DNA of 64,000 bases. It comes from Rhodobiaceae bacterium (lineage in GTDB: Bacteria > Pseudomonadota > Alphaproteobacteria > Rhizobiales > TMED25). This document shows positions 18,813-28,550 of the stretch, piece after piece. Position numbers and translations under genes: made by a program. Every line of letters begins with the position of its first letter. The stretch's first letter is position 1. The stretch covers positions 90,033-154,032 of the forward strand of contig PAHC01000011.1 in the NCBI GenBank assembly GCA_002704755.1, written 5' to 3'. The notes beneath the pieces were generated by a model that was not told the DNA's origin, made no database searches, and saw nothing but the letters and a program-made list of their open reading frames with translations.

Positions 18813-19565
18813 ATGTCGAATATAACCAATAAAAAAACAGATCAACAAAGGATTGCAAAATTAATTGCTCGTTCTGGTGCTTATTCTAGAAGAGATGCAG
18901 AAAAACTTATTAACGAAGGAAAGGTAGAAGTCGATGGTCAAATATTATCCACACCAGCAACGTTGGTAGGCGGTAGCGAAAGAATAATGATTGATGGTAA
19001 AAAAATAAATACTAATTTTCAGACAAAAATTTGGCTATTAAATAAACCTAAAGGATATATATCGTCGAGTAAGGATCCCCAAGGTAGGAAGACTATTTTT
19101 AATTTACTACCAAAAAATATAAATCATCTAATGTCTATTGGAAGGTTGGATATTAATACTGAAGGATTACTACTATTCACAAATGATGGAGATTTATCGC
19201 GCTTTATGGAGCATCCAGATAATAAGATAATAAGGAAATATAAAATAAAAGTACGCGGAAAAGTTGCTAATGATTTAATTAAAAATATGCAAAAAAATTT
19301 ACTAATAGGCCGCGTGCAATATAATATAATTTCTGTGAACATAATATCCTACAGTCAATCTAATACATGGCTGAGTATTGAAATATCAGAGGGCAAAAAT
19401 AGAGAAATTAGAAAAATTTGTGAACACTTTAGATTACAAATCAATAGATTAATCAGAACAGATTTTGGTCCATTTGAATTAAATAATATACAAAAAGGTG
19501 AATTCATTGAATTACCAAAAACTGTTGTCATTGGCAGACTGAAGAAAATCGGTTATTTGGGTTAG
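18813..19565 (+). CDS. rluB: RsuA/RluB family rRNA pseudouridine synthase
   Basis: 250 residues: N-terminal S4 RNA-binding domain (about 12-58: AKLIARSGAYSRRDAEKLI), then the pseudouridine synthase core with WLLNKPKGYIS and the catalytic aspartate in GRLDINTEGLL (about D113), and EGKNREIRKICEHF near the end. Size and motifs suit RluB (23S position 2605) better than RsuA, but the exact target is inferred. It is followed three bases later by rsmD, in the same transcription unit. Confidence 0.85.
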   Translation: MSNITNKKTDQQRIAKLIARSGAYSRRDAEKLINEGKVEVDGQILSTPATLVGGSERIMIDGKKINTNFQTKIWLLNKPKGYISSSKDPQGRKTIFNLLPKNINHLMSIGRLDINTEGLLLFTNDGDLSRFMEHPDNKIIRKYKIKVRGKVANDLIKNMQKNLLIGRVQYNIISVNIISYSQSNTWLSIEISEGKNREIRKICEHFRLQINRLIRTDFGPFELNNIQKGEFIELPKTVVIGRLKKIGYLG

Positions 19566-19568
19566 TTC

Positions 19569-20126
19569 ATGCGTGTAATCACCGGTATTGCTAAGGGTAA
19601 AAAATTAATCTCCAGTAAAGATAATAATATTAGACCCACATCAGATAAAGTAAAAATGGGAATTTTTAATGTTCTCACTCATGGAAATATAAACTTTCAA
19701 TTCGAGAACTCTAAGGTTCTCGATTTATTCTCTGGTTCTGGTGCTCTTGGGATAGAGGCATTATCAAGAGGGGCAAATCACTGTTTATTTGTTGATAAAA
19801 ATAAAGAGTCAATATCAATTTGTGAGAGAAACATAATAAATTGTAACTTTCAAGAAAAGTCATCAACAAGGCTATTTGATATAAAAAGTAAACGAGGTTT
19901 CATATATAGCACACAGTTTGATATTATATTTGTAGACCCTCCGTACAAAAGTGATTTTGTTCCCATAATGTTTGATTTTGTGATTAATAATAAATTATTA
20001 AAGAAAGGATCAGTAATTATAATTGAAGAAAGTATTGATCAAAACTTAAACTTAGATGAAAAATTTGAAAAGATTGAGAGAAAAGTCTATGGTAAGACTC
20101 AAGTTTTATTCTTAAAAGTTATCTAA
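19569..20126 (+). CDS. rsmD: 16S rRNA (guanine(966)-N(2))-methyltransferase
   Basis: Rossmann-fold SAM-dependent methyltransferase for m2G966. 185 residues. SAM-binding motif LDLFSGSGALGIEALSRGA (about 51-69) and catalytic DPPY (123-126). It begins three bases after the rluB-like gene. Its stop overlaps the convergent mutL stop by four bases, leaving no room for a terminator between them. Confidence 0.94.
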   Translation: MRVITGIAKGKKLISSKDNNIRPTSDKVKMGIFNVLTHGNINFQFENSKVLDLFSGSGALGIEALSRGANHCLFVDKNKESISICERNIINCNFQEKSSTRLFDIKSKRGFIYSTQFDIIFVDPPYKSDFVPIMFDFVINNKLLKKGSVIIIEESIDQNLNLDEKFEKIERKVYGKTQVLFLKVI

Positions 20127-21901
20127 ATTCTCTCAAATAGTTTTTCTATCTCATTTTGGCTCAGAAAAATATGTGTTGGTCTCCCATGATTACATTGCCC
20201 TGAATTGGGTGTTTTCTCTATTTCCCTGAGTAACGCATTCATTTCATCAATTTTCAATAATCTTCCACTTCGAACTGAACCATAACATGATATTTTTGAT
20301 AAAATTTCATTTATTCTATCTTCAAGTGCACTTTTTATGAATTCCTTAGAAGATAAATCCAACAAATCCCTAATTAATTCATTTACATTAGTATCTTTAA
20401 TTAGTGAAGGGATAGATCTTATGAGCAACTCATCACCAAATTCTTCAATTTCAATGCCGACAGTATCTAAATCATTTTCTAATGATAATAATTTTTCTTT
20501 ATCAAATTGATCACACGAATAAATATGAGGTAAAAGCAATATTTGCCTCTCAATTGCATTTTCATTAATACTTTTCTTTAATTTTTCAAAAACAATTCTT
20601 TCATGTGCAGCATGTTGATCCACAATTATCATCCCTTCCGAATTCTGAGCGAGTATATAATTTTTAAAAATCTGCGCTTTGGCAAAGCCTAAGGGAAATT
20701 CATTAATATCATTACTTGTTGTATAAGATGATAAGTTTACTATTGCTGGTATTTCGTCATTATCTTGGTCACTTAAATTAAAAGATCCATTGATATCATA
20801 AATTGAAAGATTACCCTGAGAGTTAATTTGCTCTTTGTCCAGGCTTCTATTTATTTGACTGATCTTTTTCTCATAAAACTTACTAAAAACATTTAAGCTC
20901 TGGTTGACATTTTGATTTAGAGCTTTACTTATAGAACTGACTAACTTTGATTGTATAATCCTCTCATCTGTAAATCTTACCTCAGACTTTGAAGGATGCA
21001 CATTAACATCAACTGAGTCATATGCAATATTCAATTTAATTACAAAGATTGGAAATCTACCCTTAGGAAGTTTATCACCGTAAGCAGCTCTAATAGCGCC
21101 ACTAAGTTTCCTATCTTGAATTATTCTATTATTTACGAGTAAGTATTGATTATTCGAATTAGATCTATTGTATGATGGTAATCCAATATTGCCAGTAATA
21201 TTCACATGGGAGTCTTCATAGCTTAATTCTATCATATTCTTCATGAAATCCGTGCCCAGTATTTCTTCTACCCTCCAATCAAAAATATTTTCATGATCAC
21301 CATCAATAGCTCCATAACTCAAATATGTTGTGTTATCTATTTCAATATTGAAAAATATACTTGGATTTGATATTGCAAGTCTCTTTACTGTATCAACTAT
21401 AGAAATTTGCTCACTTCTAGAGCTTTTTAAGAATTTATATCTTGCTGGTAATTTTAAAAAGATATTACTAACTTTTACTATTGTACCTTGATTTGAAGCA
21501 GATTTTCTTATGTCTTTGATATCACCATAATCAACAACAATTCTATGTCCTATGCCATTTTTTACTTTAGATATTATTTCTAATCTAGAGACGGAGCCAA
21601 TGGAGGGAAGAGCTTCCCCTCTAAATCCAAGAGTTTTTATCTTTTGTATATTATTTGAATTAAGTTTAGAAGTAGCATGTCTTTGTATACAAAGTTGTAG
21701 ATCTGATGGTGACATTCCATCGCCATCATCTTCAATTTCAATATATTCTTTACCACCATCTTTAATCCTAATGGTAATAGTTTTCGCATTAGCATCTATA
21801 GAATTTTCAATTAATTCTTTGACTATTGAAGCTGGTTTTTCAATTACTTCGCCAGCAGCTATTTGATTTATTATATTATTATCAAGTAGCTTTATTGTCA
21901 T
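20123..21901 (-). CDS. mutL: DNA mismatch repair protein MutL (endonuclease-type)
   Basis: 592 residues. N-terminal GHKL ATPase: ELIENSIDANA, DDGDGM, QRHATSK and GFRGEALPSI. C-terminal dimerisation/endonuclease domain has VDQHAAHERIVFE, which matches the DQHA-x2-E-x4-E metal-binding endonuclease motif, and CNHGRP near the end. This type nicks DNA itself, as in bacteria that lack MutH. It ends the minus-strand run HAD-ribF-ileS-lspA-DUF3035-mutL. Confidence 0.96.
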   Translation of the reverse strand: MTIKLLDNNIINQIAAGEVIEKPASIVKELIENSIDANAKTITIRIKDGGKEYIEIEDDGDGMSPSDLQLCIQRHATSKLNSNNIQKIKTLGFRGEALPSIGSVSRLEIISKVKNGIGHRIVVDYGDIKDIRKSASNQGTIVKVSNIFLKLPARYKFLKSSRSEQISIVDTVKRLAISNPSIFFNIEIDNTTYLSYGAIDGDHENIFDWRVEEILGTDFMKNMIELSYEDSHVNITGNIGLPSYNRSNSNNQYLLVNNRIIQDRKLSGAIRAAYGDKLPKGRFPIFVIKLNIAYDSVDVNVHPSKSEVRFTDERIIQSKLVSSISKALNQNVNQSLNVFSKFYEKKISQINRSLDKEQINSQGNLSIYDINGSFNLSDQDNDEIPAIVNLSSYTTSNDINEFPLGFAKAQIFKNYILAQNSEGMIIVDQHAAHERIVFEKLKKSINENAIERQILLLPHIYSCDQFDKEKLLSLENDLDTVGIEIEEFGDELLIRSIPSLIKDTNVNELIRDLLDLSSKEFIKSALEDRINEILSKISCYGSVRSGRLLKIDEMNALLREIEKTPNSGQCNHGRPTHIFLSQNEIEKLFERI

Positions 21902-21928
21902 ATCAATAACAGAACGTACGTTCGTTTT

Positions 21929-22708
21929 TTAAAATAATCCAAAACCACTGCTTAATTCTCCCCAGAGTCCATTAAATACGTTAGGTATTTCTTTTTCAGT
22001 ATTATTTTCCTGTTCAAAATCTGAACCTCCCTGAAGCTCATTTGTCGTATTTATCTCTTCTTTAGGTTTATCAATTCCAAGACCATCTTCAATTCTAATA
22101 TCATAGTTCACATTTTCATTTGATTTACTGGAACCATCTTGAAGGTTGCTCAACATAAATTGGTTCATGCTTAAACCTTCAACATTGACCGTATCATCAA
22201 TCAAACTGATCGGTTCGCTATTACTTGTTGGACTTCCCTTAATCAATTCCATAGACTCTAGTTCTGGATCTAAAACTTCATTATTTTCACTCTTTAGCCG
22301 AGATAGATACTCTGCAAGGGTTTCATCCTGAAAAGCCCCTTCTTCAGCATATAATTCCCTCTTAATTTCCGGGTTTGCATCTTGCGCCTTTGCCATTTGC
22401 AAAATGAAAGCTTCACCATCTGAAACTTCGCTATCATTTTGCGAACCCAAGACTGCTTCTTTTGCATTTGTCATCGGCTCATCAATAAACATAATTTGAT
22501 TTTCATTTGGGGGTCTTAATAAATAATCAGGTGGCATTTTTAGTGGTTTTTTTGTTATTGTTAAAAATTCATCAGGAGGACCAGCTTGAAATGCATTCCC
22601 GGAATAAGAAGTTGAGACAAATTCTTTTAATGAAGAACCACAACTTGGCAATATACAAAGTAGTGTTAGAGTGAGTAGTTTTGACAAATAATTTTGATTA
22701 AAGTTCAT
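21929..22708 (-). CDS. DUF3035 family lipoprotein (BamF-like)
   Basis: 259 residues from ATG at 22708 (MNFNQNYLSKLLT), chosen because it follows the lspA stop and places the lipobox CILPSC at a normal distance (about 18-23). The DUF3035 signature GPPDEFLTITKKPLKMPPDY...LRPP follows. The remaining sequence is acidic, low-complexity and probably flexible. In alphaproteobacteria this family is linked to the outer-membrane protein assembly (Bam) complex; that role is known for relatives, not shown here. Its neighbour lspA matures such lipoproteins. Confidence 0.8.
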   Translation of the reverse strand: MNFNQNYLSKLLTLTLLCILPSCGSSLKEFVSTSYSGNAFQAGPPDEFLTITKKPLKMPPDYLLRPPNENQIMFIDEPMTNAKEAVLGSQNDSEVSDGEAFILQMAKAQDANPEIKRELYAEEGAFQDETLAEYLSRLKSENNEVLDPELESMELIKGSPTSNSEPISLIDDTVNVEGLSMNQFMLSNLQDGSSKSNENVNYDIRIEDGLGIDKPKEEINTTNELQGGSDFEQENNTEKEIPNVFNGLWGELSSGFGLF

Positions 22709-22712
22709 ATAA

Positions 22713-23216
22713 TTAAATTCTATTTTTTTTAATGTTAGGATAAATATAACCATATATCAATATGAATAGCCCCATTACTATATAAATGTCTGCAACATTA
22801 AACACATACCAACTGAAATTTTTTATATGAAAATAAAAAAAATCTGCAACTGCAGAGTAGATCAACCTATCCATAATATTTGAAATCGCGCCAGAAATAA
22901 TAAGGATACTTGAGATCATTCCATATTTATTACCTGAGCTGTTTATAATTTTTATAGCCCAAAGGCAAATCAACAAAGATATGATACTTATAATAAGTTG
23001 CCCTGCATAACTGTCTTGAGGGAAAAGTCCATAGCTAATACCTTGGTTCCAAACTAAAACTAAATCCAAGAAATCTGTTATAATAATTGGCTCTTTGTTA
23101 TCGGATAAAAGGTTAAGCAAATATACTTTTGTTAATCTATCAAATAAAAATAAAGTGCCAATGTGTATGATATATCTCTTGTAATGTAATAAGAACTTAA
23201 TATTATCGATTATCAT
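22713..23216 (-). CDS. lspA: Lipoprotein signal peptidase II
   Basis: Inner-membrane aspartyl protease that cleaves prolipoproteins before the lipidated cysteine. 167 residues, four membrane helices. The conserved catalytic aspartates lie in NIMDRLIYSAVADFF and FNVADIYI; VWNQGISYG is also characteristic. It lies 11 bases after ileS, the classical ileS-lspA pairing. Confidence 0.95.
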   Translation of the reverse strand: MIIDNIKFLLHYKRYIIHIGTLFLFDRLTKVYLLNLLSDNKEPIIITDFLDLVLVWNQGISYGLFPQDSYAGQLIISIISLLICLWAIKIINSSGNKYGMISSILIISGAISNIMDRLIYSAVADFFYFHIKNFSWYVFNVADIYIVMGLFILIYGYIYPNIKKNRI

Positions 23217-23227
23217 TCAGATGATAC

Positions 23228-26182
23228 TTATTTCAATTTCATGAATTCTCTGACAGCTTCAGCATCTCTTAGGGATAGTGTTGGATACTCTGGATCTTTA
23301 CCTACATCCTCAGATATTCGCCATGATCTCTGGCATTTAGCTCCTTTTGCCATTTCTACAACTACACCGATATTAGGCTCTTCTTCAAGTATAAAACTAT
23401 CCTTGATAGGTGATTGATTGACCACACTGAAACTGCTTGTAATTGAAATCTCAGCAAGATCTATATCTTTTATCGCGCTTAAGAGGTCATTATCATCAGT
23501 ATATACTTTTACGCCCGCCTCAAGGCTAGAGCCAATTTCTTTTTCTTTCCTCTTTATTTCTAAAGCAGCTGTAATAGTCTTTCTTAATTTTTTTATATTT
23601 GACCATTTTAAATCTAAGTCTTTATCTATCCATTCTGTATTGATTGGAACAAAATGACTTTTATGAATTGATTTATTATCATTGAATTTGTAATGTCCCC
23701 AAACTTCATCCATTGTGAAGCTTAGTATGGGTGAATAAAGTTTTATGATTACATTAAAAATATTATTTATTACATATAAAGTTGATCTTCTCTTGTTGCT
23801 AGAAAAAGCATCACAATATAGGCAGTCTTTCCTAATATCAAAATAAAATGCAGATAATTCTAAATTGATAAAATTCATAAGTAATGTGGTAACTCTTCTG
23901 TAATCATATTGATTATAAGCCTCCAAAACCTCACTCTGCAGATGTGTAAGTCTATCGAGCATATAGAGTTCAAGTTCATCCATATCTAATTTATTATAAA
24001 CCCATTTTTCATCATAATTTGACAGAACACCCAGCATCCAGCGTGTTGTATTTCTGATTTTGCGATATGCTTCTACAATAGATTTTAATATTTCATCTCC
24101 AATACGCTGATCATCACTATAATCTGTTGAAGCGACCCACAACCTCAAGATGTCTGCGCCATATTTCTTTACCACATCTTGCGGAGATACTACATTTCCA
24201 AGGGACTTTGACATTTTTTTCCCATCCTTATCCATGGTAAAGCCATGAGTTAGAACGGATTTATATGGTGCCCTTCCTCTAGTGATACTGCTTTCAAGTA
24301 ATGATGAATGAAACCATCCCCTATGCTGGTCACTTCCTTCCAGATACATATCGGCTGGCCATAATTTTCCTTCACTATTTTCTAAAACAAAAGCATGGGT
24401 TGTTCCAGACTCAAACCAAACGTCTAGTATATCATTTACCTTTTCCCAGTTGTTAATGTCATCCACAATACCATCTAAAAATCTTTTCTCAGATCCTTCT
24501 TCGAACCAAGCATTCGCACCCTCGTGTGAAAATATTCCATATACACGTTCAAGGAATTCTTCAGATTTTTTGAAATCCTTATTTGGAATAAAACTACCGT
24601 CGGTTTTATTAACAAATAATGCAATTGGAACCCCCCATGCTCTTTGCCTGGATAGAACCCAGTCTGGTCTATTTTCGATCATGGAATTCAGTCGATTCTT
24701 TCCAGCATGCGGGTAAAATTTAGTCTCAGAAATTGATTTTAATGCAATGGCCCTAAGACCCTCCTGCTTATTATCCTGCATTGAAATAAACCACTGCGGA
24801 GTATTTCTAAAAATTACAGGTTTCTTTGATCTCCAGGAATGAGGGTATTGATGTTCAAATCTTTTTCGTGCAATTATTGAATTAGTATCTGCTAATTTAC
24901 TAATAACGTAATCGTTTGCTTTTCCTTTTTTACCATTTTTATCAAAAACGAAAATACCATTAAACCCATCAATACTTGGATTAAATGCCCCATCCTCATT
25001 CACGGTGTATGGTATTGAACTGTCTATCCCAGCTCTTTCAATATCTTTTTTGTATTTCATCCATATTTCAAAGTCATCAGTACCATGCCCGGGAGCAGTA
25101 TGAACAAAGCCTGAGCCCGCATCATCGGTCACATGATTTCCATCGAGCAATGGGACTTGGAATTCAAACCCTTTAAAAACAGACTTAAATGGATGGTTGC
25201 ATACTACTGATTTGATTACATCTGGGAGTACCTCTTTAATTTTTGTATATCTGACTACTTTTGCGGAACTCATCACAGCTTCTACTAGGCTATCAGCAAT
25301 TAGATATTTCTCTCCGACTTTGGCCCATACTTCACCTTCTGTATCTTCTATTTGATACAAACTATATTTAATGTCAGATGAAAATGATATTGCTCGATTC
25401 CCAGGTATTGTCCAGGGTGTAGTGGTCCAGATAATAATATAAGTTCCTGCTAATAATTTTGATGTATCATTTTCTTCTATCTTTGTTTTTTCGCTATCAA
25501 CTGCAAATTTTACCCATATTGCATCTGAAACATAGTCCAAATATTCAACTTCAGCTTCTGCTAGAGCAGTCTTTTCCACTACCGACCACATAACAGGCTT
25601 AGAACCTCTGTATAAGGCTCCGTCCATCGTGGCTATTTTCAATAACTCTTTTGCGATTAGTGCTTCTGATTCATATTTCATAGTTGTATATGAATTGTCC
25701 CAGTCTCCAATTACACCGAGACGCTTGAATTCATCTTTTTGTACATTTATCCAATGAGAAGCAAAATTACGACACTCATCACGAAATTGATTGATAGGAA
25801 TTGAGTCTTTGTCTATTCCTTTCTCGCGATATTTTTCTTCGATCTTCCATTCAATCGGCAATCCATGGCAATCCCAGCCGGGTATATAAGATACATTATA
25901 CCCCATCATAGACTTTGATCTTACAATAAGATCTTTTAGAATCTTATTTAGAGCATGACCAATATGCAGATTTCCATTTGCGTAAGGAGGCCCGTCATGC
26001 AATACAAATGATTCATTCCCATTAGTATTAATTCTATTTTGATGATAAATATCTTCTGATTCCCATTTCTTTAGGATGGATGGTTCAGCGTCAGGAAGGT
26101 TTGCTCTCATAGGGAAATCAGTTTTGGGAAGCAGAATCGTTTCCGCCCAATTTATTTCTGCTTTATCCTTATTATCTGTCAT
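23228..26182 (-). CDS. ileS: Isoleucyl-tRNA synthetase
   Basis: Class I synthetase charging tRNA-Ile. 984 residues. HIGH motif in GNLHIGHAL (73-76), KMSKS motif in DGKKMSKSLGN (about 640), editing-domain segment TTPWTIPGN and WFESGTTHAFV before KMSKS. The C-terminal zinc-binding region keeps only one cysteine: it reads KCQRSWRISEDVG then YPTLSLRDAEAV where many bacterial enzymes have two CxxC pairs. Loss of this site occurs in other alphaproteobacteria as far as I recall. It lies between ribF and lspA. Confidence 0.97.
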   Translation of the reverse strand: MTDNKDKAEINWAETILLPKTDFPMRANLPDAEPSILKKWESEDIYHQNRINTNGNESFVLHDGPPYANGNLHIGHALNKILKDLIVRSKSMMGYNVSYIPGWDCHGLPIEWKIEEKYREKGIDKDSIPINQFRDECRNFASHWINVQKDEFKRLGVIGDWDNSYTTMKYESEALIAKELLKIATMDGALYRGSKPVMWSVVEKTALAEAEVEYLDYVSDAIWVKFAVDSEKTKIEENDTSKLLAGTYIIIWTTTPWTIPGNRAISFSSDIKYSLYQIEDTEGEVWAKVGEKYLIADSLVEAVMSSAKVVRYTKIKEVLPDVIKSVVCNHPFKSVFKGFEFQVPLLDGNHVTDDAGSGFVHTAPGHGTDDFEIWMKYKKDIERAGIDSSIPYTVNEDGAFNPSIDGFNGIFVFDKNGKKGKANDYVISKLADTNSIIARKRFEHQYPHSWRSKKPVIFRNTPQWFISMQDNKQEGLRAIALKSISETKFYPHAGKNRLNSMIENRPDWVLSRQRAWGVPIALFVNKTDGSFIPNKDFKKSEEFLERVYGIFSHEGANAWFEEGSEKRFLDGIVDDINNWEKVNDILDVWFESGTTHAFVLENSEGKLWPADMYLEGSDQHRGWFHSSLLESSITRGRAPYKSVLTHGFTMDKDGKKMSKSLGNVVSPQDVVKKYGADILRLWVASTDYSDDQRIGDEILKSIVEAYRKIRNTTRWMLGVLSNYDEKWVYNKLDMDELELYMLDRLTHLQSEVLEAYNQYDYRRVTTLLMNFINLELSAFYFDIRKDCLYCDAFSSNKRRSTLYVINNIFNVIIKLYSPILSFTMDEVWGHYKFNDNKSIHKSHFVPINTEWIDKDLDLKWSNIKKLRKTITAALEIKRKEKEIGSSLEAGVKVYTDDNDLLSAIKDIDLAEISITSSFSVVNQSPIKDSFILEEEPNIGVVVEMAKGAKCQRSWRISEDVGKDPEYPTLSLRDAEAVREFMKLK

Positions 26183-26194
26183 TACTTCTATTGA

Positions 26195-27154
26195 TTATGA
26201 ATTGTCTATTAAACTAGTATTTTTGTCGTAATATTGCAGTTTATCTCTAACATTACAACAATCAATTTCCATTTGTTTTTTGAGTTCTTCTTCGTTCTTA
26301 AATTTTTGATCTTCTCTTATGAAATCAATAAACTCAATTTTGACCTCTAGATTATAAATATCTCCATCGAAGTCAAAGATATAAGTTTCTAGGATATCCC
26401 CATGATCATTGAATGTAGGGCGAGCTCCATAATAAGATGCTCCATGATATTTTTTTCCTTCCAAATAAACATTTGTTGCGTATATACCGTGCGCTAATTT
26501 AAGTGAGTCCTGAAATTCAATATTAATTGTTGGGAAGCCCATCTCAGTTCCTTTTTTCTTGCCGTGTTTTACATGACCATTTACATACCAATAATGTCCA
26601 AGTAATTTAGTTAGATTCCTGATATTACCGTTTGTTATATTAGACCTAACGAGTGAGGAGGAGTAAATCACTGAATTTATATCTTTTTGTTTCTGTATAC
26701 TGTTAAAACCAATGTTTTTTGAATTACATAGTTTTTCTAACTTTTGAACATCACCAGACCTTTCATATCCAAATCTGAAATCTTCACCTACAATCACATG
26801 ATGAGCTTCTAAATTTTTGTAAATTACTTCCAAAAAAAACTCTTCTGGGCTCATTTTTGATAAACTTTTATCAAAATTTAACTCAAACAAAACATCGATA
26901 TTAAGTTTTTCTAAAATTTCGATTTTGATAGCATCTGTTGTTACTTGATGAAAATTTTTTAAACCACCAAAATAAGCTTTTGGATGAGGATCAAAAGTAA
27001 TAATACCAGATTTTTTATCCTCAGCATTGGCAATTTCTAATACTTTATTAAGAAGATGTTTGTGGCCAAGATGTATGCCATCAAAATTACCTATAGCAAT
27101 GACACTTTTTTTGCACATGTCAGGAATATTGGTATAACCATTAATTATATGCAT
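26195..27154 (-). CDS. ribF: Bifunctional riboflavin kinase / FAD synthetase
   Basis: Makes FMN and FAD from riboflavin. 319 residues from the ATG at 27154 (MHIINGYTNIPD), preferred because it follows the stop of the upstream HAD gene; the frame is open 14 codons further. FAD synthetase domain: IAIGNFDGIHLGHKHLL and VGEDFRFGYERSGD. Riboflavin kinase domain: GTEMGFPTINI, YHGASYYGARPTF and LETYIFDFDGDIY. Standard length for the family. Confidence 0.94.
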   Translation of the reverse strand: MHIINGYTNIPDMCKKSVIAIGNFDGIHLGHKHLLNKVLEIANAEDKKSGIITFDPHPKAYFGGLKNFHQVTTDAIKIEILEKLNIDVLFELNFDKSLSKMSPEEFFLEVIYKNLEAHHVIVGEDFRFGYERSGDVQKLEKLCNSKNIGFNSIQKQKDINSVIYSSSLVRSNITNGNIRNLTKLLGHYWYVNGHVKHGKKKGTEMGFPTINIEFQDSLKLAHGIYATNVYLEGKKYHGASYYGARPTFNDHGDILETYIFDFDGDIYNLEVKIEFIDFIREDQKFKNEEELKKQMEIDCCNVRDKLQYYDKNTSLIDNS

Positions 27155-27158
27155 ATCA

Positions 27159-28025
27159 TCACTTAAGCTCAGTTTGTATATATCGTGGTTCTTCACTCAA
27201 AGAAAAATTGGAACTGATATAATCTCTTATCATATCTATATCAATTTTTGAACTATGGTTTTTGTTAACAATATCATTTTTATGGACACCATTAAGAATA
27301 AACATTGAGTCTATCTTAAAATTGTCTGCACCAGAAATATCAGTATGCAACCCATCTCCGATTGCAAGAATATCTGATTTACTAATTAAATTTTTTTGTC
27401 TCTTATTAGCTTCATCTAAAGCCAACTCGTAAATGGGTTTGAATGGTTTACCAAAATAACTAACTTCCCCCCCCAACTGATTATACCTTTGGGCGATCAG
27501 TCCAGCACAGGGTAATTTAATTTCTCCTCTATGGACATACAAATCTGGATTTGCACAATGTATCTTAATATTTCTATCCAAGAGGGTGTTCAATAACTCT
27601 TCATAATCATTCAGCGTTTCGGTATATTCATCAAAAAATCCAGTACAAATACATTCTGAGCACGACTTTTGATCTGCAAAATTCAAATCCAGATCAGAAA
27701 AGAGTGAGTAATCTTTTTTTGGCCCAATATGAAAGATGGATTTGTCAGCAATAGAACAAATCCAGTTGTAACTACAATCACCAGATGTAACAATATTTTC
27801 ACAAATTGATTTATCTATACCCATATTTAATAGATATTCCCTTATAACTGAAGACCTTCTTGGTGCATTAGTAATCAAGAAAACTAAACCTCCTTGCCTC
27901 TGAAAATCCCTCAAAAATTCAACAGCTTTTGGGTAATAATCTTTGCCATTATGAATAACACCCCAAATATCACAAAGGATAAGTTTATAATTTTTGTGAA
28001 GATCACTTTTCTTTGGAATTATCAT
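27159..28025 (-). CDS. HAD superfamily class IIA hydrolase (TIGR01459-type)
   Basis: 288 residues from ATG at 28025 (MIIPKKSDLH). HAD motif I is altered to CDIWGVIHNG (about 18-27) as in the TIGR01459 alphaproteobacterial subfamily; motif II is FLITNAPRR, and motif IV is AIGDGLHTDISGADN. The NagD-like class IIA cap lies between. Substrate unknown; the class includes sugar and nucleotide phosphatases. It is the first gene of the minus run leading to ribF and ileS, divergent from groES. Confidence 0.85.
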   Translation of the reverse strand: MIIPKKSDLHKNYKLILCDIWGVIHNGKDYYPKAVEFLRDFQRQGGLVFLITNAPRRSSVIREYLLNMGIDKSICENIVTSGDCSYNWICSIADKSIFHIGPKKDYSLFSDLDLNFADQKSCSECICTGFFDEYTETLNDYEELLNTLLDRNIKIHCANPDLYVHRGEIKLPCAGLIAQRYNQLGGEVSYFGKPFKPIYELALDEANKRQKNLISKSDILAIGDGLHTDISGADNFKIDSMFILNGVHKNDIVNKNHSSKIDIDMIRDYISSNFSLSEEPRYIQTELK

Positions 28026-28144
28026 AAGCGTGTGCAATAAGTTATCAAATAACAATAACAAACATAATCTTTATAAATTAATAATTCAATAATTGTTAAA
28101 TTGTAACAAAATCAATTTTATTTGAATAATTCTATCAATATCTA

Positions 28145-28173
28145 TTGACAAATATCAATAGAATCCATATATC
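28145..28173 (+). promoter_or_regulatory. Sigma-70-like promoter of groESL
   Basis: A -35 box TTGACA (28145-28150), a 17-base spacer and a -10 box TATATC (28168-28173). It lies just upstream of the CIRCE element and about 70 bases before the groES start, so transcription would begin near 28180, with the operator at the start of the transcript. Seen directly; activity inferred. Confidence 0.75.
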
Positions 28174-28180
28174 AGAATTG

Positions 28181-28207
28181 TTGGCACTCTAATAGGGTGA
28201 GTGCTAC
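28181..28207 (+). promoter_or_regulatory. CIRCE operator (HrcA binding site) of groESL
   Basis: TTGGCACTC, a 9-base spacer, GAGTGCTAC. This matches the CIRCE consensus TTAGCACTC-N9-GAGTGCTAA except for one base in the left arm and the last base of the right arm; the arms can pair over eight bases. Its position overlapping the predicted transcription start supports HrcA repression released by heat or misfolded-protein load. hrcA is not in the window. Confidence 0.92.
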
Positions 28208-28240
28208 TTAATTATCAATTAAAAAATTGGAGATTTGAAT

Positions 28241-28528
28241 ATGAGCTTTCGTCCATTGCATGATCGCGTTTTAGTACGTCGAGTAGATGAAGATGAAAAA
28301 ACATCTGGTGGTATTATTATCCCAGACACAGCAAAAGAAAAACCAAGCCAGGGTGAAGTTGTTTCTGTTGGTCCAGGTGAAAGAGATGACTCTGGAAAGA
28401 GAGTAACTCTTGATGTGAAACCAGGTGACAAAGTTTTATTTGGCAAATGGTCAGGTACAGAAGTTAAAGTCGGTGATGAAGAACTCTTAATAATGAAAGA
28501 GTCTGACATCATTGGCATAGTAGAATAA
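28241..28528 (+). CDS. groES: Co-chaperonin GroES
   Basis: 95 residues forming the heptameric lid of the GroEL chamber. Start ATG at 28241 (MSFRPLHDRVLVRR) has GGAG about eight bases upstream; an in-frame TTG two codons earlier is less likely. The mobile loop is DEDEKTSGGIIIPDTAKEKP, followed by GEVVSVGPG and KVLFGKWSGTEVK. First gene of the CIRCE-controlled groESL operon. Confidence 0.98.
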   Translation: MSFRPLHDRVLVRRVDEDEKTSGGIIIPDTAKEKPSQGEVVSVGPGERDDSGKRVTLDVKPGDKVLFGKWSGTEVKVGDEELLIMKESDIIGIVE

Positions 28529-28550
28529 TTAAACTAGGAAGGATAAAAAA

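Noticed and set aside
20123..20126. Overlapping convergent stops (rsmD/mutL, also scoB/permease at 36813-36816) as a regulatory device
   Set aside because: Four-base stop overlaps are a common by-product of genome compaction and show no extra structure.
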